NCBI RefSeq assembly: GCF_040822085.1
Contig: NZ_CP162006.1
Location: 3,720,001-3,784,000, forward strand
Length of the DNA stretch: 64,000 nt
Direction of reading: 5' to 3'
DNA from: Rhodoferax sp. WC2427
GTDB taxonomy: Bacteria; Pseudomonadota; Gammaproteobacteria; Burkholderiales; Burkholderiaceae_C
How positions within the stretch are numbered: position 1 is the first letter of the stretch; every line of letters starts with the position of its first letter. The translations under genes and the position numbers were made by a program. Below, piece after piece: positions 1-9,904 of the stretch. The notes beneath the pieces were generated by a model. It searched no databases, was not told the origin of the DNA, and saw only the letters and a program-made list of their open reading frames with translations.

Positions 1-714
1 GCGAAAGCTGTCCTCCAGGTCGGTGAGCTTTTCGCCGAGCTGGTACAGCTCCCAGTGCTGGCGCGGGTCGCGGTAGGCGACCAGCCAGGCGGCCTCGACG
101 GCGGGGCTGGCCAGGTAGGGCTGGGTCCAGTCGCGCTGGAGATGGCTGGCAGGCACGGCCAGGCCGCGGCGGGCCATGAGGCGCAGGGCTTCGTCGTACA
201 GCGACGGGGCTTCAAAAGCCGCCTGCACCAACGCCAGCAGGTCGGGGCGGTGGGCGTGGGGCTTCAACATGGCGGCGTTCTTGTTGCCCAGGGCGAACTC
301 GATGCAGCGGTACTGCGCGCTCTGGAAGCCGCTGGAGCTGGCGAGAAAAGGGCGCATGGCGCTGTATTCGGGCGGCGTCATGGTGGCCAGAACGTCCCAG
401 GCGTGCACCAGCTGGTCCATGATCTTGCTTACCCGGGCCAGCATCTTGAAAGCGCTGTGCAGGTCGTCGCTGGCCACGCAGCGGATGGCGGCATGCAGCT
501 CGTGCAGCATCAGCTTCATCCAGAGTTCGCTGGTCTGGTGCTGCACGATGAACAGCAGCTCGTCGTGGGCGGGCGACAAGGGCTTTTGCGCCGACAAAAT
601 ACTGTCGAGCTGCAGGTAGTCGCCGTAGCTCATGGACTGGCTGAAGTCGAGCTGGGCGTGCTCTTCCTGCACGATTTTTTCGGTGTGGCCGATCGGGTTG
701 TGAGGGCAGCCCAT
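1..714 (-). CDS. kynA: Tryptophan 2,3-dioxygenase, C-terminus cut by window edge
   Basis: Haem enzyme that opens the indole ring of L-tryptophan to N-formylkynurenine, the first step of the kynurenine pathway in the cytoplasm. The frame begins [14 protein letters not shown] and contains the family signature [18 protein letters not shown] near residues 60-77, whose histidine and arginine-rich surroundings form the haem pocket. About 238 codons are present; the family is usually 270-300 residues, so the last part lies outside the window. The start at 714 is one base from the kynU stop (716-718), so kynU and kynA are translationally coupled as the last two genes of kynB-kynU-kynA. The identification rests on the motif and on the operon. 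Confidence 0.95.
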   Translation of the reverse strand, partial: MGCPHNPIGHTEKIVQEEHAQLDFSQSMSYGDYLQLDSILSAQKPLSPAHDELLFIVQHQTSELWMKLMLHELHAAIRCVASDDLHSAFKMLARVSKIMDQLVHAWDVLATMTPPEYSAMRPFLASSSGFQSAQYRCIEFALGNKNAAMLKPHAHRPDLLALVQAAFEAPSLYDEALRLMARRGLAVPASHLQRDWTQPYLASPAVEAAWLVAYRDPRQHWELYQLGEKLTDLEDSFR

Positions 715-715
715 A

Positions 716-2014
716 TCAGGTCACCGCGCTGATCTTGTGGAACTCGGGGCGCTGCCACTCTGCGGTTTCCAGCACCTCGCGCAGTTGCTCCACCGCATGC
801 CACACGTCTTCATAGCCCACATACAGCGGGGTGAAGCCGAAGCGCAGGATGTCGGGGTGGGCCGCGCCGTCGCCCGCGCGGAAGTCGCCGATCACGCCGC
901 GGGCGATCAGCGCCTGGACGATGGCGTACGCACCCTCGGCTTTGCTCAAGGACACCTGCGAGCCGCGCCGGGCGTGTTCGCGCGGGGTGGCCAGCGCCAG
1001 GCCGAAACCGGCGCAGCGCTGCTCGACCAGGGCGATGAACAGGTCGGTCAGGGCCAGCGATTTCTGCCGCAGGGTTTCCATGGCCGTCTGGTTGGGGACC
1101 AGGGTGGCGGCTGCCGCAAACACGTCCAGCCCGCACTCCAGGGCCGACAGGCTGATCATCGGCTGGGTGCCGCACAGGTAGCGCTGCACGCCGGGCGCGG
1201 GGCGGTAGTCGGGTGTGAAGGTAAACGGCGTGGCGTGGCCCCACCAGCCGGCCAGCGGCTGCCAGAAGCGGTCGGCATGCTTGGGATTCACCCACACAAA
1301 GGCCGGGGCACCGGGGCCGCCGTTGAGGTATTTGTAGCCGCAGCCCACGGCAAAGTCGGCCCCAACACCCGCATCAGCGCCGGTCAGGTCCACCGGCACC
1401 GCGCCCGCGCTGTGCGCCAGGTCCCACAGCATGAGCGCGCCTGCAGCATGGGCGGCGGCGGTGACGGCGGGCATGTCGTGCATGGCGCCGGTGCGGTAGT
1501 TCACGTGGGTGAGCATCAGCACCGCCACCTCGGGCGTGAGGGCGGCAGCGATTTCTTCGGGCTCCACCAGTTGCAGGGTCAAGCCGTGCTGGCGGCACAG
1601 CGATTCGGCGATGTACAGGTCGGTGGGGAAGTTGCTGCGCTCGCTGACGATCAGCTTGCGCTGCGGTGCGTCGGCGCTGGCCAGATGGATGGCGGCGGTG
1701 AGCACCTTGAACAGGTTCACCGAGGTGCTGTCGGTGGCCACCACCTCCCCGGGCCGGGCACCGATGAGGCGGGCGATCTGGTTGCCCAGGCGCTGCGGCA
1801 GGTCGAACCAACCGGCGGTGTTCCAGGCCTTGATGAGGTCGGTGCCCCATTCCTGGGTGACCACCTCGGCCACGCGGGCGGCGGTGGCGCGGGGCAGCGC
1901 GCCCAGGGAGTTGCCGTCCAGGTAGATCACGCCCGCCGGCAGGCTGAAGTGGTCGCGCAGGGGGGCCAAGGGGTCTTGCGCGTCGAGGCGCAGGCAGTCG
2001 TGCAGGGTGGTCAT
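716..2014 (-). CDS. kynU: Kynureninase
   Basis: PLP enzyme that cleaves L-kynurenine to anthranilate and L-alanine. The protein from [14 protein letters not shown] is 432 residues, a normal family length. It shows the fold-type I features of kynureninases: [11 protein letters not shown] near the N-terminus, [13 protein letters not shown] (aspartate for the PLP pyridine nitrogen) and [16 protein letters not shown], whose lysine should form the Schiff base. An in-frame start exists 48 bases upstream, but it would run into kynB; starting at 2014 leaves a 10-base gap after the kynB stop and aligns with the family N-terminus. It is the middle gene of kynBUA, so the operon encodes the full route from tryptophan to anthranilate. 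Confidence 0.96.
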   Translation of the reverse strand: MTTLHDCLRLDAQDPLAPLRDHFSLPAGVIYLDGNSLGALPRATAARVAEVVTQEWGTDLIKAWNTAGWFDLPQRLGNQIARLIGARPGEVVATDSTSVNLFKVLTAAIHLASADAPQRKLIVSERSNFPTDLYIAESLCRQHGLTLQLVEPEEIAAALTPEVAVLMLTHVNYRTGAMHDMPAVTAAAHAAGALMLWDLAHSAGAVPVDLTGADAGVGADFAVGCGYKYLNGGPGAPAFVWVNPKHADRFWQPLAGWWGHATPFTFTPDYRPAPGVQRYLCGTQPMISLSALECGLDVFAAAATLVPNQTAMETLRQKSLALTDLFIALVEQRCAGFGLALATPREHARRGSQVSLSKAEGAYAIVQALIARGVIGDFRAGDGAAHPDILRFGFTPLYVGYEDVWHAVEQLREVLETAEWQRPEFHKISAVT

Positions 2015-2024
2015 CTTTCTACTT

Positions 2025-2651
2025 TCAAAGAGCACGCAGGATGGCGCGCACAGGAGAGGCATCGGCGGTCATGAGCTTGAGCGGCAGGGCAATGAGCTCG
2101 TAGTCACCCTCGGGCACGGCGTCGAGCACCAGGTTTTCCAGCACGCGCAGGTTGAGGCGGCGGATGGCCTGGTGGCTGTCCAGGGTCTTGCTGCTGGCCG
2201 GGTCGATGCTGGCGGTGTCGATGCCGATGAGGGTCACGCCCAGGGCGGCCAGGCGCTCCACGGTGTCGGGGGCGAAGGCGGCCAGGTCGGCATCCCAGCG
2301 GTCGATGGGCATGCGGGCGTAAGTGCGCACCAACACCCGCGGCGGCAGATCCACCAACGCGTGGGCCAGGTGGCTCCAAAGCACCAGCGGCCCGCAACCT
2401 ATGCAGTGGATGACGCGGCAGGGGCCCAGATAGGGCGCCAGATCGACCGCACCGATGGCTGCGCCCTGCGGGTCGTAGTGCAGCGGGGCATCGGCATGCG
2501 CGCCCACGTGGGGCGACAACGTAATGGCGCTGACGTTGACCGGGCAGTCGGGCGTGATGGTGGCCGACCAGTGCTGCTGGTAGGGCGTGTCGCCGGGAAA
2601 AACTGGGCAGCCGGGAGCGATGGGTGGGGAAATATCCCAGAGGTTTTGCAT
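2025..2651 (-). CDS. kynB: Kynurenine formamidase (arylformamidase)
   Basis: Hydrolyses N-formylkynurenine to kynurenine and formate, the step between KynA and KynU. The 208-residue protein is a cyclase-family metal hydrolase. The segment [14 protein letters not shown] near residues 46-59 carries the conserved HxGxHxD metal site of bacterial KynB, and the start [23 protein letters not shown] has the WDIS and PGDTP signatures of the family. It is the first gene of the minus-strand kynBUA operon; its promoter should lie in 2652-2815, where I could not pick out a convincing -35/-10 pair. No kynR-like regulator sits next to it in this window. Confidence 0.95.
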   Translation of the reverse strand: MQNLWDISPPIAPGCPVFPGDTPYQQHWSATITPDCPVNVSAITLSPHVGAHADAPLHYDPQGAAIGAVDLAPYLGPCRVIHCIGCGPLVLWSHLAHALVDLPPRVLVRTYARMPIDRWDADLAAFAPDTVERLAALGVTLIGIDTASIDPASSKTLDSHQAIRRLNLRVLENLVLDAVPEGDYELIALPLKLMTADASPVRAILRAL

Positions 2652-2765
2652 GGTGCCGCCGAAGGTAGCACCGCTGAAATTCGCGTGGTGTCGGTTATTT
2701 CCAACAGCCGCCGAATTCCCCCGGATTTTCAGAAAATCCTAAAAAACAGGCCAATTTTCAGGCAT

Positions 2766-2818
2766 AAAAATGGCAGCCTACGCTTATCCAATGAGCGTGA
2801 GCAGCCACGATTTTTTTA
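2766..2818 (+). repeat. Dispersed two-hairpin repeat, copy 1
   Basis: A diverged member of the family found at eleven other places in this window: a central near-palindrome (CGCTTATCCAATGAGCG) followed by GAGCAGC. It lies between kynB and the ykgJ-like gene, and the TAA stop of the latter (2816-2818) is at its edge. Confidence 0.6.
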
Positions 2819-3133
2819 CTCAAAAACAAGAGCATTCGACACCCCCCGGCGGGTACGGGCTTGCAGACAGGCCGCACTGCCCGCCTCGAACTCGCGGCAG
2901 GGCGAGGGCCGCCATTCGTAGATGCCGCAGGCCACGCGCTCGCCCAGCGTGCCCACCAGGGCCGCGCAGCGCGGCGGGCTGTGGTCGGTGCCACGCATGC
3001 GGCGCAGGCGGGCGTTGACCTCGACCACCAGGCCCTCGGGCACGCTGCCGCCCTCTTCCTGCGACTCTTCCACCGCGAAGTCCACGCGGAAGCTGGCGCA
3101 GCAGATGCCGCAGCTTTGGCAGACAGCAGACAT
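2816..3133 (-). CDS. YkgJ-family cysteine-cluster protein
   Basis: A 105-residue protein beginning MSAVCQSCGICCASFRVDF. The CxxCGxCC cluster at the N-terminus, a further cysteine near CAALVG and CGIYEWRPSPCREF in the C-terminal half match the YkgJ family, thought to bind a zinc ion or an iron-sulfur cluster; the biochemical role is not established. The start at 3133 is four bases after the argF stop, so it is probably the last gene of argD-argF-ykgJ. Nothing in the sequence ties it to arginine synthesis beyond this position. Confidence 0.85.
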   Translation of the reverse strand: MSAVCQSCGICCASFRVDFAVEESQEEGGSVPEGLVVEVNARLRRMRGTDHSPPRCAALVGTLGERVACGIYEWRPSPCREFEAGSAACLQARTRRGVSNALVFE

Positions 3134-3137
3134 GGGT

Positions 3138-4061
3138 TTACGCCAGCTTGCCCAGCATCAGGTATTCCATCAGCGCTTTTTGGACGTGCATGCGGTTCTC
3201 CGCCTCGTCCCACACCACGGATTGCGGGCCGTCGATGACATCGGCGTCGACCTCTTCGCCGCGGTGTGCGGGCAGGCAGTGCATGAAGAGTGCGTCGGGT
3301 TTGGCAATGCCCATCATCTCCAGATCGACACGCCAGTCGGCAAAGACGGTTTTGCGGACTTCGTTTTCGGCCTCGTAGCCCATGCTGGTCCACACGTCGG
3401 TGGTGACCAGGTCGGCCCCGGCGCAGGCCTGCATCGGGTCTTGGAAGACCTTGTAGCTCTCGGCCGAGCGGATGCCCGCCACCGACTGGTCCACCTCGTA
3501 GCCGCTGGGCGTGCTGACGTGCACGGTAAAGCCCAGCACCTCGCTGGCCTGCAGCCAGGTGTTGGCCATGTTGTTGCCGTCGCCCACCCAGGCTACCGTC
3601 TTGCCCGCGATGGAACCACGGTGTTCGATGTAGGTGAAGATGTCAGCCAAAATCTGGCAGGGGTGGAACTCGTTGGTCAGGCCGTTGATGACGGGCACGC
3701 GCGAATGGGCGGCAAAGCGCTCGATCTTGGTTTGCTCGAAGGTGCGGATCATCACCAGATCGACCATGCGGCTGATGACCTTGGCGCTGTCTTCGATGGG
3801 CTCGGCGCGGCCCAGCTGGCTGTCGCCGGTGGTCAGGTGCACCACACTGCCGCCGAGCTGGTACATGCCGGCCTCGAAGCTCACGCGGGTGCGGGTGGAG
3901 GCCTTCTCGAAGATCATGGCCAGGGTGCGGTCCACCAGGGGGTGGTGCTTCTCGTAGGCCTTGAACTTCTTCTTGATCAGCGCGGCGCGGCCAAAAATAT
4001 AGGCGTATTCGTCGGCGCTCAGGTCGCTGAACTGCAGGTAGTGCTTTAACGGATGTTTCAT
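3138..4061 (-). CDS. argF: Ornithine carbamoyltransferase
   Basis: Transfers the carbamoyl group of carbamoyl phosphate to ornithine to give citrulline in arginine biosynthesis. The 307-residue protein from MKHPLKHYLQFSDLS contains FEKASTRTRVSFE (carbamoyl-phosphate loop STRTR), HPCQILAD, DVWTSMGYE and MHCLPAHRGEEV (catalytic HCLP cysteine and ornithine loop), all expected for the family and at the expected spacing. The frame is open far upstream through argD, but the ATG at 4061 overlaps the argD TGA (ATGA) and gives the normal length, which decides the start. It is co-transcribed with argD. Confidence 0.98.
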   Translation of the reverse strand: MKHPLKHYLQFSDLSADEYAYIFGRAALIKKKFKAYEKHHPLVDRTLAMIFEKASTRTRVSFEAGMYQLGGSVVHLTTGDSQLGRAEPIEDSAKVISRMVDLVMIRTFEQTKIERFAAHSRVPVINGLTNEFHPCQILADIFTYIEHRGSIAGKTVAWVGDGNNMANTWLQASEVLGFTVHVSTPSGYEVDQSVAGIRSAESYKVFQDPMQACAGADLVTTDVWTSMGYEAENEVRKTVFADWRVDLEMMGIAKPDALFMHCLPAHRGEEVDADVIDGPQSVVWDEAENRMHVQKALMEYLMLGKLA

Positions 4062-5260
4062 ACCGGTTCTGCCAAAAATTGCTGGATCAAGGGGCACAGA
4101 ATGGCCACCAGTTCGTCGGCCTCGGCGGTGGTCAAAATCAGCGGGGGCACCAGGCGGATGACGCTGTCGGCCGTGACGCTGATGAGCAGCCCGGCCTCGA
4201 CCGCGCGCTGGGCCAGCACGCCGCAGGGGCGGTCGAGCTGCACGCCGATCATCAGGCCCTGGCCGCGCACTTCCTTGAAGCCCGCCACGCCCGCCAAAGC
4301 GTTGCGCAGCCCGGCCTGCAGGTGCGCCCCGACCTGGGCGGCATTCTCCAGCAGGCCGTCTTCTTCCATGATGCGGATGGTTTCCACCCCGGCGCGCATG
4401 GCCAGCGGGTTGCCGCCAAAAGTGGTGCCGTGGTTGCCGGGCTGGAAGATGTGCGCCGCCTTGGGGCCTGCAACCACCGCGCCCACCGGCACGCCCGAGC
4501 CCAGGCCCTTGGCCAGCGGCATCACGTCGGGCTTTATGCCCGCCCACTGGTGGGCAAACCATTTGCCGGTACGGCCCATGCCGCACTGCACTTCGTCGAT
4601 CATCAGCAGCCAGTCGCGCTCGTCGCAGAGCTTGCGCACCTGCTGCAGGTATTCGATGCGCATCGGGTTCACGCCGCCTTCGCCCTGGATGGTCTCGAAG
4701 AACACGGCGGTGACGTTGGGGTTGTTGGCGGTGGCGGCCTTGAGGGCTTCGATGTCGTTCAGCGGCACGCGGATGAAGCCTTCGACCATGGGGCCAAAGC
4801 CCTTCTGGATCTTGGTGTTGCCGGTGGCACTGAGGGTGGCGATGCTGCGGCCGTGGAAAGCTTTTTCATAGACCACGATTTCGGGGCGTTCGATGCCCTT
4901 GTCGTGGCCGAATTTGCGCGCCAGCTTGAGCGCGGCCTCGTTGGCCTCCAGCCCGGTGGAGCAAAAGAACACATTGGTCAGGCCCGACAGCTCCACCAGC
5001 TTGGCGGCCAGCGCCTCCTGCAGGGGGATGTGGTAGTAGTTGCAGCTGTGGATGATCTTGCCGATCTGGTCTTGCAGGGCAGGCACCAATTTGGGGTGGT
5101 TGTGCCCCAAGGTGTTGACCGCAATGCCGCCCAGCCCGTCCAGGTAGGACTTGCCGTTCACGTCCCACACGCGACAGCCCTGGCCGTGCGACAGCGCGAT
5201 CGGCAGGCGGCCATAGGTGTTCATGGTGTGGGGCGAGGAAGCCTCTTGCGTAGCGGTCAT
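4058..5260 (-). CDS. argD: Acetylornithine aminotransferase (class III)
   Basis: PLP enzyme making N-acetylornithine in arginine biosynthesis; related enzymes also act on succinyldiaminopimelate in lysine synthesis. The 400-residue protein has the class III signature: FFCSTGLEANEAALKLARKF, the YEKAFHGRS motif, LLMIDEVQCGMGRTGKW (PLP-binding aspartate) and MPLAKGLGSGVPVGAV with the Schiff-base lysine, then GNHGTTFGGNPLAM. Its stop overlaps the argF start by four bases. The neighbour argF supports ArgD over a catabolic ornithine or GABA aminotransferase. Confidence 0.95.
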   Translation of the reverse strand: MTATQEASSPHTMNTYGRLPIALSHGQGCRVWDVNGKSYLDGLGGIAVNTLGHNHPKLVPALQDQIGKIIHSCNYYHIPLQEALAAKLVELSGLTNVFFCSTGLEANEAALKLARKFGHDKGIERPEIVVYEKAFHGRSIATLSATGNTKIQKGFGPMVEGFIRVPLNDIEALKAATANNPNVTAVFFETIQGEGGVNPMRIEYLQQVRKLCDERDWLLMIDEVQCGMGRTGKWFAHQWAGIKPDVMPLAKGLGSGVPVGAVVAGPKAAHIFQPGNHGTTFGGNPLAMRAGVETIRIMEEDGLLENAAQVGAHLQAGLRNALAGVAGFKEVRGQGLMIGVQLDRPCGVLAQRAVEAGLLISVTADSVIRLVPPLILTTAEADELVAILCPLIQQFLAEPV

Positions 5261-5568
5261 GCAGTTTCTCCAAAGTAGTCAAGTTCACGTTCAGGGCCAC
5301 ATCAACCGCTGAAACACAATTCTAGGCGCAGAGTTTGCTTAGTTTTTTGACAATCCCGCATCACTGCGATGCGTTACCACCCGTCACAATGCGCCCAAAG
5401 CCCCCCCAAATGGCCCCAAGTCTTATATAAGATACAATTATTGTGCACCGCAGCATAGTTACCCTCTACGTGCCATTGGCGCTATCATTCCAGCCTAAAG
5501 TGCCGTCCCAACCAGCCTACCGGCCCGGTTTTGCACACGCACCCAACCCCCTCTGAAAAGCCCCACCG
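5261..5568. promoter_or_regulatory. Divergent promoter region of argD and the DUF3579 gene
   Basis: A 308-base non-coding region between divergent genes. On the plus strand a 12-base perfect palindrome TCTTATATAAGA (5421-5432) runs into TACAAT (5433-5438), a good -10 candidate with a long leader before the gene at 5569. On the minus strand TAGAAT (5324-5319) is a weak -10 candidate for argD. A small hairpin GCATC-ACTGC-GATGC occupies 5358-5372. I see no open frame in it. Confidence 0.45.
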
Positions 5569-5874
5569 ATGGTTTCAACCTCCGCCAAAGAAGTCTTTAT
5601 CCAGGGTGTCACCGAGAACGGGCGACCCTTTCGCCCCAGTGACTGGGCTGAGCGCTTGGCAGGGGTTTTGAGCCAGTTTCGCCCGGGCGGCGCACAGCCC
5701 GGCAGCCACCTGAGCTATTCGCCATGGTGCGTGCCCACCACCATCAACGGAACCAAGGTGGTGATTCTGCACAGCGACTTGCGCGACTACGACGTGATGG
5801 CCTGGGACTTTGCCATCAACTTCGCGCGCGACAACGGCTTGCAGGTCGTCGAGGCCTGCCTGATTCCCGAGTAG
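5569..5874 (+). CDS. DUF3579 domain protein
   Basis: A 101-residue acidic cytoplasmic protein of the DUF3579 family, function unknown. It has no signal peptide or membrane segment. Recognisable blocks are FRPSDWAERLAGVLSQF, SPWCVPTTINGTKVVILHSDL and MAWDFAINFARDNGLQVVEACL. Genes of this family commonly lie beside argD/argF in Burkholderiales, as here, where it is divergent from argD. It ends 9 bases before the convergent stop of the chemoreceptor gene. The conserved association with arginine genes hints at a role in amino-acid metabolism or translation, but nothing in the sequence proves one. Confidence 0.9.
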   Translation: MVSTSAKEVFIQGVTENGRPFRPSDWAERLAGVLSQFRPGGAQPGSHLSYSPWCVPTTINGTKVVILHSDLRDYDVMAWDFAINFARDNGLQVVEACLIPE

Positions 5875-5883
5875 CTCGGGCGT

Positions 5884-7413
5884 TTACGCCAACCGGAACG
5901 CCGCCACGGTATCCACCAACTGCTGCGCCTGCTGCGTCAGGCTGGCAGCCGCGGCCGCGCTTTCTTCCACCAGGGCCGCATTTTGCTGGGTCGCCTGGTC
6001 CATTTGCGACACCGCCTGCCCCACCTCGTTGACACCGGCGCTTTGCTCGGCGCTGGCGGCGCTGATTTCGGTGACGATGGCCGCCACGCGCCGGATGGCC
6101 TCCACGATCTCGTCCATGGTCTGCCCGGCCTGCCCCACTTGCAGCGTGCCCTGGTCCACCCGCTCCACGCTGGTGGAGATCAGCACCTTGATTTCACGGG
6201 CCGCTTCGGCGCTGCGCTGGGCCAGACTGCGCACTTCACTGGCCACCACCGCAAACCCACGGCCCTGCTCCCCGGCGCGAGCCGCCTCCACAGCGGCATT
6301 GAGAGCCAGGATATTGGTCTGGAAAGCGATGCCATCGATCACGCCAATGATGTCGGCAATCTTCTTGGCGCTGTCGTTGATGCCGGTCATGGTCTGCACC
6401 ACCTGGCCCATCATCTCGCCGCCCTTGACAGCCACGCTGGTGGCGCCCAGGGCCAGCTTGTTGGCCTGTTGGGCGTTATCGGCGTTGTTGCGCACATTGC
6501 TGCCCAGTTGCTCCATGGTGGAGGCGGTCTGCTGCAGGGCACCGGCCTGCTGTTCGGTACGGTTTGACAGGTCCTGGTTGCCCTGGGAAATCTGGGCGCT
6601 GGCCATGGCCACCTCGTCGGCATTGGCCTTGACATCGCGCACGATGCCCGAAAAGCTGTTTTGCATATGGGCCATGGACTGCAATAGCTGCACGGTCTCA
6701 AAATTTCCCGCAGGCTGGATGGCGCTGGCCAGATTGCCCTGGGCCAACCGGTCGGCCACACCTACGGCATACACCATGGGCCGCGTCATGCTGCGGGCCA
6801 GCCACAGCGCGCAGGCCATCATCACCACGCACGCCAAGACCAGAGAGCCGCCGATGGCCAGCCGGGTGCTTTCCACGTTCTGCTTGGCCCGGGCATTCAG
6901 GTTCTCCCCGTTGTGCTGGATGGTGTCGGACAAGGCCTCCATCTCCTTTTCCAGCTCGGAGAACGCGGCCTGCAAAGCCGGTACGGCGGCCTGGGCGGCC
7001 TGCAGGTCGGTGCTGGACGCGCTGACCACCAGCGTGGCCGAGGCGATGTATTTTTTCACCAGCGGTTGCACCTTGGACAGGGCGGCATTGCTCTCCTCTG
7101 TCAATGGCATGGCTTGCAGCTCGGCAAGCGCCTTGTTGAAGGTGTCCGCGTGCTCCTTCAGGTCCTTGTCGGCCTCGGTGATTTGGGCCGACTTTTGCTC
7201 CATCGCCCCCAGGATCGCCAACTGTGCATCGCCGCGCACGGCGTCGTGCATCATGTCTGCCGACTGGCTGGTCTGCAGCGCCACGCTGGCCTGGATAGCC
7301 TCGTCCAGGGCATCGCCCAGGCGGGCCGAAGCAAACAGGCCAATGCCGCCAGCCAATCCGGCCAGCAAGGTGCCGACCAGGCCAAAGCCCATAATTTGGG
7401 TGCGCAGTTTCAT
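5884..7413 (-). CDS. Methyl-accepting chemotaxis protein
   Basis: Inner-membrane chemoreceptor of 509 residues that should signal through CheA/CheW. It begins MKLRTQIMGFGLVGTLLAGLAGGIGLF (first membrane segment), has a mostly helical periplasmic domain of about 160 residues rich in Ala and Gln, a second membrane segment LAIGGSLVLACVVMMACALWLA, a HAMP region, and the hairpin tip DIIGVIDGIAFQTNILALNAAVEAARAGEQGRGFAVVA. The ligand cannot be told; the four-helix-type sensor resembles those of Tar/Tsr-like receptors. The start at 7413 is preceded by a strong ribosome site, GGAGGAG (plus-strand CTCCTCC); a longer reading frame upstream lacks one. No other che gene is nearby. Confidence 0.95.
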   Translation of the reverse strand: MKLRTQIMGFGLVGTLLAGLAGGIGLFASARLGDALDEAIQASVALQTSQSADMMHDAVRGDAQLAILGAMEQKSAQITEADKDLKEHADTFNKALAELQAMPLTEESNAALSKVQPLVKKYIASATLVVSASSTDLQAAQAAVPALQAAFSELEKEMEALSDTIQHNGENLNARAKQNVESTRLAIGGSLVLACVVMMACALWLARSMTRPMVYAVGVADRLAQGNLASAIQPAGNFETVQLLQSMAHMQNSFSGIVRDVKANADEVAMASAQISQGNQDLSNRTEQQAGALQQTASTMEQLGSNVRNNADNAQQANKLALGATSVAVKGGEMMGQVVQTMTGINDSAKKIADIIGVIDGIAFQTNILALNAAVEAARAGEQGRGFAVVASEVRSLAQRSAEAAREIKVLISTSVERVDQGTLQVGQAGQTMDEIVEAIRRVAAIVTEISAASAEQSAGVNEVGQAVSQMDQATQQNAALVEESAAAAASLTQQAQQLVDTVAAFRLA

Positions 7414-7623
7414 AGTGGTGCTCCTCCATCCGGTGTGCAATACAAAGGACCGCAAACCGACCCTTGCCAGAAATTGCCCACCTACTGAAGCATTTTGATA
7501 CACAACCGCCCATCAAGCCAGGTTTATGCAAGCCCCAAACAAGAAGGCCCGCGTGCTGTATACATCCCAGGCGTGCACCAAAACGGGTTTTCCCGCTAGT
7601 ACAGATGTCAGCTTTGGGACAGA

Positions 7624-7657
7624 ATTTCATAGCACTGTCACCTTTCTCGCCTAGCAT
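7624..7657 (+). promoter_or_regulatory. Putative PHO box and -10 of the ugp operon
   Basis: ATTTCAT-AGCA-CTGTCAC (7624-7641) fits the PhoB site, two 7-base CTGTCAT-like units separated by 4 bases, with 5/7 and 6/7 matches. TAGCAT (7652-7657) follows 10 bases later, the spacing expected when the box takes the place of a -35. ugp operons are classical Pho regulon members. Confidence 0.55.
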
Positions 7658-7688
7658 CTCCCTCTTTTCCATTCCGTTAGGAACCCGC

Positions 7689-9002
7689 ATGCAGATTTCC
7701 CGTTTGGCATTGGCCCTGGCCACTACTGCCCTCACGCTCTCCACGGCCCAGGCCCAAACCGAGATCCAGTGGTGGCATTCGATGAACTCGGTCAATGGCG
7801 AGTGGGTCAACGACCTGGCCAAAGACTTCAACGCCAGCCAGAAAGACTACAAAATCGTGCCCACCTACAAGGGCCAGTACGACGAGTCCATGACGGCCGC
7901 CATTGCCGCCTTCCGCGCGGGCAATGCACCGCACATCCTGCAGGTGTTCGAGGTCGGCACGGCCACCATGATGGCCAGTAAAAAGGCCATCATGCCCGTA
8001 GGCCAAATGATGAAGGACGCAGGCGAGAAGTTCGACCCCGCCGCGTACATTCCCGCTGTGGCCAGCTACTACACCACCGCCAACGGCCAGATGATGAGCT
8101 TCCCGTTCAACAGCTCGACCACGGTTTTCTATTACAACAAGGATGCTTTCAAAGCCGCTGGTTTGCCGGTCGACAAGGCCCCCAGCACCTGGCCCGAAGT
8201 GGCCCTGGCCGCAGCCAAGCTCAAGGCCAGCGGCCACAAATGCCCACTGTCCATCGCCTGGCAGGGCTGGACCCAGCTGGAGAGCTTTTCCACCTGGCAT
8301 AACGTCGAATTTGCCACCAAGGCCAACGGCCTGGGCGGCATGGACGCACGCATGAAGATCAACTCGCCGCTGCACGTGCGCCACATCGAAAACCTGGGCA
8401 ACATGGCCAAGCAGGGCCTGTTCATCTACAAGGGCCGCGGCAACGTACCCGAGGCCAGCTTTGTGTCGGGTGAATGCGCCATGATGACCACCTCGAGCGG
8501 CTTCTACGGCAACGTCAAGAAAAACGCCAAGTTCGCCTTTGGCCTGGCCCCCCTGCCCTATTACCCCGATGTGCCCGGTGCACCGCAAAACACGGTGATC
8601 GGCGGCGCCAGCCTGTGGGTTCTGGCCGGCAAGAAGCCCGTTGAGTACAAGGGCGTGGCCAAGTTCTTCAGCTACATCTCCAGCCCCGAGGTGCAGTCGG
8701 CCAGCCACAAGCGCACCGGCTACCTGCCGGTGACCACGGCGGCCTTCACCCTGACCGAGAAGTCTGGTTTCTACCAGGAAAACCCCGGCACCGACGTGGC
8801 CCCCAACCAGATGATCCGCAAGACGACCACCAACTCGCGCGGCATCCGCCTGGGCAACTACCTGCAGGTGCGGGCGATCGAGGACGAAGAGCTGGAGCAG
8901 GTCTGGGCCGGTAAAAAGACCGCCAAGGAAGCCCTGGACAGCATCGTGCTGCGCGGCAACGAGCAGCTCGAACGCTTCGAAAAAGCCAACAAGGGTAGCT
9001 AA
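7689..9002 (+). CDS. ugpB: sn-Glycerol-3-phosphate ABC transporter, periplasmic binding protein
   Basis: Periplasmic receptor for glycerol-3-phosphate and glycerophosphodiesters. The 437-residue product starts [23 protein letters not shown], a clear Sec signal peptide, then [28 protein letters not shown], which is typical of Ugp[22 protein letters not shown] and [17 protein letters not shown] are further family blocks. The open frame extends upstream, but the signal peptide and family alignment set the start at 7689, with GGA a few bases upstream. It heads ugpBAEC-ugpQ, all in one direction with short gaps, preceded by a candidate PHO box. Confidence 0.95.
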   Translation: MQISRLALALATTALTLSTAQAQTEIQWWHSMNSVNGEWVNDLAKDFNASQKDYKIVPTYKGQYDESMTAAIAAFRAGNAPHILQVFEVGTATMMASKKAIMPVGQMMKDAGEKFDPAAYIPAVASYYTTANGQMMSFPFNSSTTVFYYNKDAFKAAGLPVDKAPSTWPEVALAAAKLKASGHKCPLSIAWQGWTQLESFSTWHNVEFATKANGLGGMDARMKINSPLHVRHIENLGNMAKQGLFIYKGRGNVPEASFVSGECAMMTTSSGFYGNVKKNAKFAFGLAPLPYYPDVPGAPQNTVIGGASLWVLAGKKPVEYKGVAKFFSYISSPEVQSASHKRTGYLPVTTAAFTLTEKSGFYQENPGTDVAPNQMIRKTTTNSRGIRLGNYLQVRAIEDEELEQVWAGKKTAKEALDSIVLRGNEQLERFEKANKGS

Positions 9003-9010
9003 CCGCCGGT

Positions 9011-9892
9011 ATGGAAAAACGCGTTGTCTTCCAATCCAGCTGGTTGCCCTGGGCGCTCATCACCCCCCAACTCATCGTCATCGTCGTGTTCTTCTTCTGG
9101 CCTGCGGGCCAGGCGATGCTGCAGTCGCTGCAGCAGTCGGATGCCTTCGGCACCTCGGTCGACTGGGTGGGTCTGGAGAACTTCCGCAACCTGTGGAATG
9201 ACGCGAGCTACCTGGCCTCGTTCAAAACCACCGCGGTTTTCTCGGTACTGGTAGCGGGCCTGGGCATTGGCCTGTCGCTGGTACTGGCGGTGTTTGCCGA
9301 CCGGGTCATCAAGGGCAGCAGCATCTACAAGACGCTGCTGATCTGGCCTTACGCCGTGGCACCGGCGGTGGCGGGCGTGCTGTGGCTGTTCATGTTCTCG
9401 CCCAGCATCGGCATCGTGGCCTATTGGCTGGGCCTGCTGGGGCTGGACTGGAACCACCTGCTCAACAGCACCCACGCCATGGCGCTGGTGGTGGGCGCAG
9501 CGGTGTGGAAACAGCTGTCGTACAACTTCTTGTTCTTTCTGGCGGGGCTGCAAAGCATTCCCAAATCGCTGATCGAAGCGGCCGCCATGGACGGTGCCCG
9601 GCCCTGGCGGCGCTTCTGGACCATCCAGTTCCCGTTGCTCACTCCCACCAGCTTCTTTTTGCTGGTGATCAACATCGTCTACGCGTTTTTTGACACCTTC
9701 GCCATCATCGACTCGACCACCCAGGGCGGGCCGGGCAAAGACACGGCCATCCTGGTCTACAAGGTGTATTACGACGGCTTCAAGGCCATGGACCTGGGCG
9801 GCTCGGCGGCCCAGTCGGTGGTGCTGATGGTGATCGTGGTGGCGCTGACCGTGGTGCAGTTCAAGTTTGTCGAAAAGAAAGTGAATTACTGA
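9011..9892 (+). CDS. ugpA: sn-Glycerol-3-phosphate ABC transporter permease
   Basis: One of the two membrane channel subunits of the UgpBAEC importer. The 293-residue protein has about six hydrophobic segments, the first at [19 protein letters not shown], and the cytoplasmic EAA loop [23 protein letters not shown] that docks on the ATPase. It starts 8 bases after ugpB and is followed by ugpE 12 bases later, so all are one operon. The identity as UgpA rather than another CUT1 sugar permease rests on the ugpB and ugpC partners. Confidence 0.95.
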   Translation: MEKRVVFQSSWLPWALITPQLIVIVVFFFWPAGQAMLQSLQQSDAFGTSVDWVGLENFRNLWNDASYLASFKTTAVFSVLVAGLGIGLSLVLAVFADRVIKGSSIYKTLLIWPYAVAPAVAGVLWLFMFSPSIGIVAYWLGLLGLDWNHLLNSTHAMALVVGAAVWKQLSYNFLFFLAGLQSIPKSLIEAAAMDGARPWRRFWTIQFPLLTPTSFFLLVINIVYAFFDTFAIIDSTTQGGPGKDTAILVYKVYYDGFKAMDLGGSAAQSVVLMVIVVALTVVQFKFVEKKVNY

Positions 9893-9904
9893 TGGACGGC
9901 TTTT

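Noticed and set aside
737..2074. Open frame (445 codons) antisense to kynU
   Set aside because: Shadow of kynU without domains or start signals.
3138..4586. ArgF with a 175-residue N-terminal extension
   Set aside because: The extra part is an out-of-frame reading of argD; the ATGA overlap and family length fix the start at 4061.
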